Part shown: positions 54,277 to 62,718 of the stretch, piece after piece | Numbering within the stretch: the first letter of the stretch is position 1 | Layout of the letters: every line of letters starts with the position of its first letter | NCBI RefSeq assembly: GCF_002252525.1 | Contig: NZ_NNRM01000006.1 | Span: 186,001 to 250,000 of the forward strand | Direction: 5' to 3' | Length of the DNA: 64,000 nt | Source: Brucella pseudogrignonensis | GTDB taxonomy: Bacteria; Pseudomonadota; Alphaproteobacteria; Rhizobiales; Rhizobiaceae | Made by a program: the position numbers and the translations under genes | Notes under the pieces: model-generated | Told to the model about the DNA's origin: nothing | What the model saw: the letters and a program-made list of their open reading frames with translations, nothing else | Database searches by the model: none

Positions 54277-56091
54277 CTAGACCGTTGCTTCTGTTTGATG
54301 CGGCAGGCGAAGTGGATCAGCCTGCAAGTCCATCTCAAGATGGAGTTGGCGTGTGAACAAACCATTATGCCCAAGACCTTTGCCGATATGAATGACGGAT
54401 GCATCTTTTAATGGGCCGGTCAAAATTGCATACGCGCGTTTGCGCGCTTCTTCATCCATACCGTCCAATGTGCCATCAATCACGATCCAGCTTGGATTTT
54501 GCAGAACAAGCCGCGCGAGTGCCAGGCTTTGCTGCTCGTCATCAGTGAGCGTCCTATCCCAGCGCAAGGTACGATCAATCTGTGGTTCCAGACGCTCCAG
54601 CCCCGCGAATTTCAGCACTTCCGCGACCTGATTTTTAGAGAAATCGGCAGCATTCAGTGGATATACAACGGCGTCATGCAGGTTGCCGGGTGGGATATAA
54701 GGCGCATGAGGGATAAACACCACGCGATCACCAGCGGGCAGCCCGATGCGTCCGCTTCCCCAAGGCCACAAACCACCGAGAGCACGGAAAAACCGGCTGC
54801 GCTCGGTCTCCGTTGCCCCTGTCACAAACAGACGTTCGCCGGGGTTGATCGCTACTTGCTTCTCAACAAGATTGAGACAGCCGTCAGGTACCGCAATCGA
54901 CAAACCGTCGATGGTCAAACGCTCGTCTTCGTTCGTTTCGAGCGTGATCTGGCGATCAATATGGCCGATATCATCCATTCGCAAGATAGCCTGACGGAAG
55001 CTTGCAACGCGCAAAAGCGTTGCACGCCAGTCTGCAATCGCGCCGAAATTATCGACGAACCAGCGCAGAGAATTATGTACCTGCGTGAAGGCACCCACAG
55101 CCATCATAAGGCCACCGAAGGTCAGCCCGCCGGAAAAATAGACCGGTGCCGCGACAAGAATCGGAGCAATAATCGTGAACCAGCCATAGCCTGCAGTTAC
55201 CCATGTGAGGTTCGTTGTCGCAATGACGATCCTCTTGATCGCGCTCAAAACGGCATCGAGATCGCGATCCAGCCTGCGGCGCTCATCAGCTTCACCGCGT
55301 GCGAGTGTTACGGCATCGATATGCTCGTTAACCCGCATCAGCGAGAAGCGGAAATCAGCCTCGCGCGCATAGCGGTTGGCATTGTGATTGACGAGGCTGC
55401 GACCGACAAACCACGAAAGCAGCGACGCAGAGCCCGCATAAAAAACAGCCGCCCAAACCATGTAACCGGGAATAGAAAAACTATAACCCCAGACATGGAA
55501 GACAAAGCCGCTTGAAAGCGACCATAAGACGCCAACGAAACTCACCAGAATGACTGTCGATTGCAGCAGATTGATGCCGAGATCGCTCGTCGTTTCGGCC
55601 AGATGGCGTGCATCTTCCTGCAAGCGTTGATCGGGATTGATGCCAATTTCGCCAGCCTTTGCCAGTCGAAACGCCCTCCCCGGCTGCAACCACTGACCAA
55701 CCAGATCACGCGCCAACCCATCGCGCAGCTTCAGCTTGAACATCTGGTTCAGCCAGGTCTGTGAGACGTTAAGGATGAGAACTGAGCCGGCAATGGCAAA
55801 GAAAATTAATAGCTGATGGAAAAACGCACTCAAATTGCGGTCCGATAACGCATTGTAAAATGGCACGTTCCAGCGGTTGATTGCCACTTGCCCGATAGCG
55901 ATCAGAACGATCAGCACGAAGATACCTGTTCCCAAGGCGATCAGCTGATTACGAACGGGGGACACCCAGAACGCGCTCATCATCATGCGAACTTGCGAGA
56001 GAAGATCGCTGCCGTCCTGCTTGCTCTTATCCGGATGACGACGAGGCGGGCGAGTAGCCCTATGCGGCTTATCCTGCTTTGATTTGGACAC
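54277..56091 (-). CDS. ABC_membrane_2 (YddA/SbmA-like) protein with a degenerate ATPase domain
   Basis: A fused membrane-ATPase half-transporter of about 604 residues. Residues 1-45 are basic and disordered; helices follow from about 50 to 330 with WNVPFYNALSDRNLSAFFHQL and WLQPGRAFRL motifs of the SbmA/BacA-YddA family. The nucleotide-binding domain (about 390-600) keeps the fold but lacks key residues: Walker A reads GATETERS (no Lys), the signature LTDDEQQ, Walker B VIDGTLDGMD (Gly instead of the catalytic Glu) and H-loop HIGKG (Lys for His). It probably does not hydrolyse ATP. The GTG at 56091 follows GAGGAAA at 8 nt; an ATG 5 codons earlier is an alternative. Confidence 0.85.
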   Translation of the reverse strand: MSKSKQDKPHRATRPPRRHPDKSKQDGSDLLSQVRMMMSAFWVSPVRNQLIALGTGIFVLIVLIAIGQVAINRWNVPFYNALSDRNLSAFFHQLLIFFAIAGSVLILNVSQTWLNQMFKLKLRDGLARDLVGQWLQPGRAFRLAKAGEIGINPDQRLQEDARHLAETTSDLGINLLQSTVILVSFVGVLWSLSSGFVFHVWGYSFSIPGYMVWAAVFYAGSASLLSWFVGRSLVNHNANRYAREADFRFSLMRVNEHIDAVTLARGEADERRRLDRDLDAVLSAIKRIVIATTNLTWVTAGYGWFTIIAPILVAAPVYFSGGLTFGGLMMAVGAFTQVHNSLRWFVDNFGAIADWRATLLRVASFRQAILRMDDIGHIDRQITLETNEDERLTIDGLSIAVPDGCLNLVEKQVAINPGERLFVTGATETERSRFFRALGGLWPWGSGRIGLPAGDRVVFIPHAPYIPPGNLHDAVVYPLNAADFSKNQVAEVLKFAGLERLEPQIDRTLRWDRTLTDDEQQSLALARLVLQNPSWIVIDGTLDGMDEEARKRAYAILTGPLKDASVIHIGKGLGHNGLFTRQLHLEMDLQADPLRLPHQTEATV

Positions 56092-56137
56092 CACGTCTTT
56101 CCTCATCGGGCTTGTGTTTGGCAGATGCAAAACTTTG

Positions 56138-56215
56138 CTAGTGGCTTGAATTTGACGTTTGAATTCCGGCTGACACTTATGTTGTTTCAAACGTCAAATT
56201 CGAAAAATCCACTAG
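56138..56215. repeat. Palindromic repeat 1 with CTAGTGG ends
   Basis: Outer arms CTAGTGG and CCACTAG; inner arms GAATTTGACGTTTGAA (56148-56163) and TTCAAACGTCAAATTC (56186-56201), a perfect 16-bp pair around a 22-bp loop. 47 bp upstream of the GTG start of the ABC-type gene. Confidence 0.8.
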
Positions 56216-56225
56216 ATAGAAATAC

Positions 56226-56307
56226 TTACTAGTGGTCCTTTTAAATTCCAACATTTGCTCAGCACATGAAACGAGGGAAGCAAATGTTGGAATCAGACCA
56301 CTAGTAA
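56226..56307. repeat. Palindromic repeat 2 with CTAGTGG ends
   Basis: Outer arms TTACTAGTGGTC (56226-56237) and GACCACTAGTAA (56296-56307), 12 bp perfect; inner arms ATTCCAACATTTGCT and AGCAAATGTTGGAAT, 15 bp perfect, around a loop of about 20 bp. It shares only the CTAGTGG ends with repeat 1, lying 10 bp to its right. Confidence 0.85.
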
Positions 56308-56593
56308 ATATAGGCGTAAATACCAAAGGTCATGGGATTGTTCTTAAACAATTCCGGCCTCACTCTGTAGCAACATTTTGGAACTTTTGTGTGAGAACCA
56401 GACCGCTCACTTTATCGGATGCTTGCACCTGCTTATCCAGCTGGCAGCATTATAAAATGCATCCCCGTTTGAGGAATAAAACCATCTCTTTTCATCTCTT
56501 CCAGGTGCATTTGGCAGACGTTAGCGATCACATCTGGATCGGAATATGAAAAAGCATTTCAAAAATAGGCCTTTAGAGATATCAAAGCCTGTC
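56308..56593. other. Intergenic DNA between palindromic repeats and the cspA promoter
   Basis: 286 bp without a credible gene or clear structure. Confidence 0.5.
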
Positions 56594-56622
56594 TTGTATT
56601 GGTCAAATTTGTCGCATATAGT
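56594..56622 (+). promoter_or_regulatory. Putative sigma-70 promoter of cspA
   Basis: TTGTAT (56594-56599), a 17-bp spacer and TATAGT (56617-56622). A start near 56629 would give a 5' untranslated leader of about 140 nt, normal for cold-shock genes, whose leaders are thermosensing. Confidence 0.5.
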
Positions 56623-56769
56623 CGGGCAATCGATTTTTCGGTCAAGTGACTTTGCGACCCGCCCGGCCTGCCGTGCTTCCTGACGATCTCCTGTCCATAA
56701 ATTCGATCCACAGGGACGTGTGCGAAGCATACGGACTACACGACTACTAATGTTACAAAGGAATTTCCC

Positions 56770-56979
56770 ATGGCTACGGGAACTGTTAAGTGGTTCAACA
56801 CGACCAAGGGCTTCGGCTTCATTCAGCCTGATCAGGGCGGCACGGACGTATTCGTTCACATTTCCGCTGTTCAGCGCGCTGGTCTGGCCACGCTCGATGA
56901 AGGCCAGAAGGTTACGTACGAAATCGTACAGGACCGTCGTTCGGGCCGTTCGTCTGCCGACAACCTCGTCGCAGCATAA
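56770..56979 (+). CDS. cspA: Cold-shock protein, CspA family
   Basis: A 69-residue single cold-shock domain. RNP1 is in KGFGFIQPD and RNP2 in VFVHISAV; the start [18 protein letters not shown] is typical. It binds single-stranded RNA and melts structures in the cold or on stress. AAAGGAA precedes the ATG by 7 nt, a terminator follows, and a long leader precedes. Confidence 0.96.
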   Translation: MATGTVKWFNTTKGFGFIQPDQGGTDVFVHISAVQRAGLATLDEGQKVTYEIVQDRRSGRSSADNLVAA

Positions 56980-57000
56980 TTTTTGCCGCAAGGCAGAGGA

Positions 57001-57027
57001 AAGGCGGGACTTGTCCCGCCTTTTTTA
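57001..57027 (+). terminator. Terminator of cspA
   Basis: AAGGCGGGAC and GTCCCGCCTT arms with a short loop and TTTTTT, 22 bp after the stop. Confidence 0.9.
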
Positions 57028-57054
57028 TTTGCCCGATTTCTTATTCGATAATAT

Positions 57055-57537
57055 TCAAACTTTTATCAGCGCACTCGCTCCCAGCATAAGAGCCGCGACC
57101 AACGCTGCTACGGTGCGAACATGGTTCCAAAGAGTCCAGTCGCGCACATAAGCGATCCAGACATCCGCTGATGCAGCAGCATTTGCATCCATGACGGCAA
57201 GCTGATCATTGAGCGGCACATTCAGAATCATGGTTACGCCAATGGTGCCGATCAGATAGATGCCAGCACCGATCATCGTCCACTTCGACAGGCTGCCAAA
57301 ACCCATCAGCCCGAGCGCAATTATCGCCAGACAGAGCAATGCTGTTCCGAAAAAGACGGCAAAGAATGTACCATTAATCACTGTTATGTTGATCGACTGC
57401 ATTGCCGATATACCTGCATTTGCCGGAATGCGTGCGAGAGCAGCCATCACAAAACTTGAGAACGCATAGAAAATACCGCCTGTAATCGCACTACCCCATG
57501 CCGTCAGCAGCACAAGCAGTTGAAAACTCATCGTCAT
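57055..57537 (-). CDS. DUF1772 membrane protein
   Basis: A 160-residue membrane protein with four helices (about 5-25, 50-75, 82-102, 137-157). GGIFYAFSSFVMAALARIPANAGISAMQSINITVINGTFFAVFFGTAL is the DUF1772 (anthrone oxygenase-like) signature. The fungal homologues oxidise anthrones, but bacterial roles are unknown. It overlaps the upstream NmrA-type gene by 4 nt (ATGA), so the two are coupled and probably under the TetR regulator across the divergent gap. Confidence 0.87.
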   Translation of the reverse strand: MTMSFQLLVLLTAWGSAITGGIFYAFSSFVMAALARIPANAGISAMQSINITVINGTFFAVFFGTALLCLAIIALGLMGFGSLSKWTMIGAGIYLIGTIGVTMILNVPLNDQLAVMDANAAASADVWIAYVRDWTLWNHVRTVAALVAALMLGASALIKV

Positions 57538-58373
57538 GATCCTTCCTCCCAAGCGCCTTCTTCAGCGGCCTTGCGGGCAAAATCTGCAAAGCGGCGCGGC
57601 TTTCGACCCAGAGCTTCCTCGACGCCCTTCGCCACTTTGCCGTTACGGCCATCAAAAAGCTCAGTGAAAAGATAGCGTAGAAGCGCAATGACATCTTCAG
57701 GCAGCGCCTGTTCGCGCAACGCCACTTCATAATCAGCAAACGAAACAGAATAGAACGACAGTTCCCTCCCCGTAGCGCTTGCGAGCTCGCTCACTGCATC
57801 ATTAAAACTCAGCAGTTCCGGGCCTGTTAGCTCATAGAGGCGATTGCGGTGGCTCGATTGCGTCAGGGCTGCAACCGCCACATCAGCAATATCGTCGGCA
57901 TCGATGAACGGCTCTTTTGTCTGTCCGACCGGCAACGTCAGCGAACCCGATAAAAGCTCATCCCGCATGTAGTTTTCACTGAAGTTCTGCATGAACCAAC
58001 TTGCGCGCAGCACGGTCCAGTCAAGGCCGGAGGTTTGAAGCACCTGCTCGGCAGCTTCGGCCTCCTCCTCACCTCGTCCGGAAAGAAGAACGACATGTTT
58101 CACACCCGCCGTCTTCGCGACCATCAGAAATGCGCGGATTGCATCTACCGCACCCGGCAAAGCCAGATCCGGCTGATATGTGACATAGGCCCGTGTGACG
58201 CCTTCAAGCGCCCCTGCCCAACCGGATTGATTACTCCAGTCAAAGGCAATTTCCGTGCTTCGCGATACGGCACGAACAGACAGGCCCTTCTCCCGCAATT
58301 TCTCCGCAACGCGCCTGCCGGTTTTGCCGGTCGCACCGATCACCAGATAAAGATCATTCGAGTCCGTATTCAT
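57534..58373 (-). CDS. NmrA/atypical SDR-type NAD(P)-binding protein
   Basis: A 279-residue Rossmann-fold protein with the atypical SDR motif LYLVIGATGKTGRRVAEKL at its N-terminus, and VVLLSGRGEEEAEAAEQVL, WTVLRASWFMQNFSE and FIDADDIADVAVAAL blocks of the NmrA-like group (QOR2-type quinone reductases and redox sensors). Substrate not known. GGGAG lies 9 nt before the ATG at 58373; 17 upstream in-frame codons overlap the operators and are unlikely. Divergent from the TetR gene and cotranscribed with the DUF1772 gene. Confidence 0.87.
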   Translation of the reverse strand: MNTDSNDLYLVIGATGKTGRRVAEKLREKGLSVRAVSRSTEIAFDWSNQSGWAGALEGVTRAYVTYQPDLALPGAVDAIRAFLMVAKTAGVKHVVLLSGRGEEEAEAAEQVLQTSGLDWTVLRASWFMQNFSENYMRDELLSGSLTLPVGQTKEPFIDADDIADVAVAALTQSSHRNRLYELTGPELLSFNDAVSELASATGRELSFYSVSFADYEVALREQALPEDVIALLRYLFTELFDGRNGKVAKGVEEALGRKPRRFADFARKAAEEGAWEEGS

Positions 58374-58388
58374 TTTCCATCTCCCAAA

Positions 58389-58433
58389 ATATGAGTATCC
58401 CTCATATTTGCAATATGTGAGCAATCCTCATAT
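58389..58433. promoter_or_regulatory. Tandem operators for the TetR-type regulator
   Basis: Two copies of TGAG(T/C)A(A/T)(C/T)CCTCATAT, at 58392-58407 and 58418-58433, 26 bp apart start to start. The first is a perfect palindrome, ATATGAG-TATCC-CTCATAT. They fill the 90-bp gap between the divergent TetR and NmrA-type genes. Confidence 0.65.
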
Positions 58434-58463
58434 TCTGTCAAGAGCGGATAATGTGAGTCGGTC

Positions 58464-59114
58464 ATGAAGCAGAATTCGGGTACGGAAACAGAAGTAATCG
58501 GTGCGGCAATCCTGCGACGCACGCCCAGTCAGAGCCGGGCACAGGAAAAAATCCGCCGCATAGCGGAATGCGCGACCGCGCTGATCGCCGCAAAGGGCAG
58601 CGACAGCCTGAAGATGAGCGAAATTGCCCAGCAGGCCGGCATTTCGATCGGTGCGCTCTATCAGTATTTTCCTGATAAAAGCGCCTTGATCCGGTATCTG
58701 TTTGAAAGCTGTAACGCGCAATCGCGTCAGTGCATCGAAGATGGACTTGCCGCAGCAAATTCAAGCGACGAATTGATTGCTGCATTTAACGCCTTGATTG
58801 ACGAATATCTGGCTTTGATGCGGCTGGAACCAGCAATGCGCGATATATGGTCGGCCATGCAGACCGATAAATCCCTGTCGAAGCTGGAGATTGCCGAAAG
58901 CCGCCAGAATGGCAAACTGCTAGCGGATACAATCCGCCAGATCGCCCCCGATAAAGACACCGCCCAGCTGGACGAAACAGCTTTTCTGCTGATGCATTTT
59001 GGCGAATCCACCATGCGCATTGCCGTCGAGGTTGCGGAAGATGAATGCTACGCGCTGATTGAGGCTTATAAAGTCATGGCCACGCGCAGCTTGCGAGACC
59101 TCATGAGCCATTAA
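58464..59114 (+). CDS. TetR/AcrR family transcriptional regulator
   Basis: A 216-residue repressor-type protein. The N-terminal HTH is in RIAECATALIAAKGSDSLKMSEIAQQAGISIGALYQYFPDKSALI; the rest is an alpha-helical ligand domain of TetR type. It is divergent from the NmrA/DUF1772 operon, with two operator-like sites between, so it probably represses that operon and itself. Its TAA stop is the first triplet of a dispersed repeat copy. Confidence 0.92.
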   Translation: MKQNSGTETEVIGAAILRRTPSQSRAQEKIRRIAECATALIAAKGSDSLKMSEIAQQAGISIGALYQYFPDKSALIRYLFESCNAQSRQCIEDGLAAANSSDELIAAFNALIDEYLALMRLEPAMRDIWSAMQTDKSLSKLEIAESRQNGKLLADTIRQIAPDKDTAQLDETAFLLMHFGESTMRIAVEVAEDECYALIEAYKVMATRSLRDLMSH

Positions 59115-59216
59115 AGCATTTCCAACAAAACTGCGAAGCGGTGTTGCGTGAGGATAATGCGTAAAACAAAAGATGGAGCGGTTCCAACAATTTAGTATTA
59201 ACTGGAACCGCTCTGA
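59112..59216. repeat. Full-length copy of the dispersed repeat family, starting at the TetR stop codon
   Basis: About 105 bp. TAAAGCATTTCCAACAAAAC aligns with the left end of the copy at 28.9 kb, followed by GCGAAGCGGTGTTGCG, GGATAATGCGTAAAACAA and a perfect pair GAGCGGTTCC and GGAACCGCTC. The stop codon of the TetR gene is the first TAA. Confidence 0.75.
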
Positions 59217-59219
59217 ACC

Positions 59220-59831
59220 TTAAGGCAGCCAGTCCATCGAAACATGCCCTTGATCGGCTGCTACGCGCTTAAGCCACGCATTCACTGCCGGATAGCGATC
59301 CATGTTGAAGCCGCCCCGATGCGCCTCATGCGTATAAGCATAAAGAGCAATATCAGCCACCGTCAGGCTGTCACCTGCCAGGAAAGGTGTCTTCTTCAAT
59401 TGCTCTTCCATAACGCCGAGCGCCTTGTCGCCACCGGCAAGGGTCGATGCCAGACGTTCAGGCGTCGCATCACGGGCGCGCTCCGGATAGACCATCAAGG
59501 CACGGCGCACCGCGACATAAGGCTCATGGCTGTATTGCTCGAAGAACAGCCATTGATAAACCAGCGCCCGCTCATAAGCGTCTTTAGGCAGATAGGGCGT
59601 CCCTTCAGCCAGATGGAGAAGCATGGCATTCGATTCGGCAAGGAAGCGACCATCTTCCAGTTCAAGGAGCGGAACCTTACCATTCGGGTTTTTCGCCAGA
59701 TATTCAGGTGTTCGCGTCGAACCGTCGAGGGATGAAACGGTGACGTGCTTGAAAGGCTTACCGAGTTTTGCGAGCAAAAGCCGTGGCTTATAGCAATTTC
59801 CGGAATCTGGCTGTGAATAGATCGTGAGCAT
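59220..59831 (-). CDS. Glutathione S-transferase family protein
   Basis: A 203-residue cytoplasmic GST. The N-terminal thioredoxin-like domain has MLTIYSQPDSGNCYKPRLLL and the cis-Pro/glutathione block NPNGKVPLLELEDGRFLAESNAML; the helical C-terminal domain has FLAGDSLTVADIALYAYTHEA. The active residue could be a Ser or Cys in PDSGNCYK. AGGAG lies 6 nt before the chosen ATG. The gene's stop abuts the preceding repeat. Confidence 0.92.
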   Translation of the reverse strand: MLTIYSQPDSGNCYKPRLLLAKLGKPFKHVTVSSLDGSTRTPEYLAKNPNGKVPLLELEDGRFLAESNAMLLHLAEGTPYLPKDAYERALVYQWLFFEQYSHEPYVAVRRALMVYPERARDATPERLASTLAGGDKALGVMEEQLKKTPFLAGDSLTVADIALYAYTHEAHRGGFNMDRYPAVNAWLKRVAADQGHVSMDWLP

Positions 59832-60057
59832 TTGCTTCTCCTGTACCGGCATAACATGTCCGTCAGACTGAAAGCTGTCCAATCAGTTTCATTGAACGAA
59901 TATGTGCGGATATCTGATGGATCAGAACTTTTCAGCAACACAATCGCGCGAGAAACCGGAATTTCTTGCGAAAATGCAAAGCTTTTGTTGCGATTCGTGC
60001 GCCGATGCGACATAGAAAGTCCGCAAAACCGGACCGTGCCCGGTGCCGGTTATCTGA

Positions 60058-61284
<1,227 letters not shown>

Positions 61285-61305
61285 AAGCTATAAATACAAA
61301 TGACG

Positions 61306-61328
61306 AAGGGGCCGAAAGGCCCCTTTTT
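61306..61328 (+). terminator. Terminator of the aminotransferase gene
   Basis: AAGGGGCC and GGCCCCTT arms with a GAAA loop and TTTTT, 22 bp after the stop. Confidence 0.9.
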
Positions 61329-61373
61329 CGTATCTTCACCTCAAGAGAAAAACCAAGATCAGGCGAAAAGCCA

Positions 61374-61486
61374 AAAAAAAAGCCAGACAAATGTCTGGCT
61401 TTGAGTTTTGAAGGTGCCTTCAAGGCAAACCTCCAGAGGGGAACACTCAGCGCGCGCAAATGGGAGGAGGAAACGCAGCGCTGAGA
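61374..61486 (-). ncRNA. Small RNA, probably of the alpha-r14 (NfeR) family
   Basis: Minus strand, about 113 nt. Hairpin 1 has perfect arms CTCAGCGC and GCGCTGAG around a loop with the anti-Shine-Dalgarno run CCTCCTCCC (61462-61470 complement). A second region holds GCCTTGAAGGC and a CCCCTCTGGAGG stretch. The 3' end is a strong terminator, AAAGCCAGAC/GTCTGGCTTT plus nine T. A TATATA -10 element lies 4-10 bp before the inferred start. Three hairpins with exposed anti-SD loops are the mark of the alphaproteobacterial alpha-r14 sRNAs, which repress translation of many mRNAs, mainly for nutrient uptake. Family assignment is from memory. Confidence 0.72.
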
Positions 61487-61726
61487 TGACTTATATATGC
61501 CTTGTGCTCATTGTTTTTGCAATGCAACTTTAGCGCAATACAGCTATGCGTTTTTTGCATGGCTAGAAAATCAATAAAAAGTCAATATATTCATAGAGTT
61601 AGAGATTAACCACTTATCCGACTTTCTTAACTGGCTATTATAGAGCCGCCCAAACAGAAGGCATAGCCGAACAATCACTGCCTCTAAAAATAGCAAATCA
61701 CTTCCGTAAATCGCAAGCATCCGCCG
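61487..61726. other. AT-rich intergenic DNA between the sRNA promoter and the Pho box
   Basis: Carries the inferred sRNA promoter (TATATA at about 61491-61497 on the minus strand). The rest is AT-rich with no gene. Confidence 0.5.
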
Positions 61727-61766
61727 CTGTCATGAAACTATCATGGCACTGAATCTGACTTGTCAC
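61727..61766 (+). promoter_or_regulatory. Putative four-unit Pho box array upstream of the plcP-like operon
   Basis: Heptamers at an exact 11-bp period: CTGTCAT (61727), CTATCAT (61738), CTGAATC (61749, weak) and TTGTCAC (61760). The first two match the PhoB consensus in 7/7 and 6/7 positions. The array ends 100 bp before the TTG start of the phosphodiesterase gene. Confidence 0.78.
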
Positions 61767-61866
61767 AGAAGAGGCATAGAAGCCCTCGCAAGGCCGCAGC
61801 CATCCTTTTTGAATGCCGAAACGGCACATGCTGCAGCGCACCCCTTATCCAACAAGGAGCGCCATC

Positions 61867-62718
61867 TTGCGTATCGTCCAGATTACCGACACCCACCTCA
61901 GCCCAACCAAGTCGCACTTCAACAGCAATTGGGCACCCCTTGTTGCGTGGATTGAAGAACAAAAGCCGGATCTCATCATTCACACCGGCGACCTGACGGT
62001 TGACGGTGCAGATATGGAAGCGGATCTCGCTTTCTGCCGCGAACGTATCGCCGAACTTACCGCCCCTGTGCTGAGCCTTCCCGGCAATCACGACATCGGC
62101 CACCTGCCCGGCAGCCATCAACCTGTCAACATGCAGCGCCTGAAGCGTTGGCGTGATCATTTCGGGCCAGACTACTGGGCTAAAGATCTCGGCGACTGGC
62201 GCGTCATTGGGCTTAACAGCCTGATTATCGGTGCTGACTCCGCTGAGGAAGAAGAACAGTTCCAATGGCTTGAGGCAGAGCTGAATAACAGCGATGGCAA
62301 GCCTGTTGCTATTTTTGCGCATAAGCCGGTTTTCGTCGATCAGCCAGATGAAGGGGACACGGGCTACTGGGGTATTCGTCCCGCTCCACGTCAGCGCCTC
62401 TACGATCTGTTTGCCGCCAATAATGTAAAGCTTCATGCAAGCGGCCATCTTCACCGCGCATGGGCTGGGGAAGCTTATGGTACAAGCTATATCTGGGCAC
62501 CGGCAGCAGCATTCATCGTGGGCGCCATGGAACGTGACCTGCCCGGTGAGCGTATTCTGGGAGCAGCTATCCACGACCTCGGCGAAACAGTAAAAAGTGA
62601 AATCGTCCGTATTGAAGAGCTTACACCTTACGTCATTGATGATGTGGTGCATGAAGTCTATCCGCATCACACCGGCGATGGTGAGGCGGAAAAGCTTGCT
62701 GAGGAGGCTACTCAGTGA
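61867..62718 (+). CDS. plcP: Metallophosphoesterase, PlcP-like phospholipase C
   Basis: A 283-residue cytoplasmic calcineurin-type phosphodiesterase. All metal motifs are present: ITDTHLS (DxH), IHTGDLT, LPGNHDIGH, FAHKPVF and SGHLHRAW (GHxH). The family includes CpdA, GpdQ and rhizobial PlcP; PlcP of Sinorhizobium meliloti cleaves phosphatidylcholine to diacylglycerol and phosphocholine under phosphate limitation. The PhoB-box array and a following sugar-phosphate-type ABC transporter favour PlcP over cAMP phosphodiesterase. The TTG start has AAGGAG 7 nt upstream, and homology begins there. It overlaps the next gene by 4 nt. Confidence 0.8.
   Translation: MRIVQITDTHLSPTKSHFNSNWAPLVAWIEEQKPDLIIHTGDLTVDGADMEADLAFCRERIAELTAPVLSLPGNHDIGHLPGSHQPVNMQRLKRWRDHFGPDYWAKDLGDWRVIGLNSLIIGADSAEEEEQFQWLEAELNNSDGKPVAIFAHKPVFVDQPDEGDTGYWGIRPAPRQRLYDLFAANNVKLHASGHLHRAWAGEAYGTSYIWAPAAAFIVGAMERDLPGERILGAAIHDLGETVKSEIVRIEELTPYVIDDVVHEVYPHHTGDGEAEKLAEEATQ

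Noticed and set aside
59860-59890. CTGTCCA and GTTTCAT 11 bp apart between the GST and aminotransferase genes
   Set aside because: Both heptamers match the Pho consensus at only five positions and no third unit is in phase; the genes have no phosphate link.
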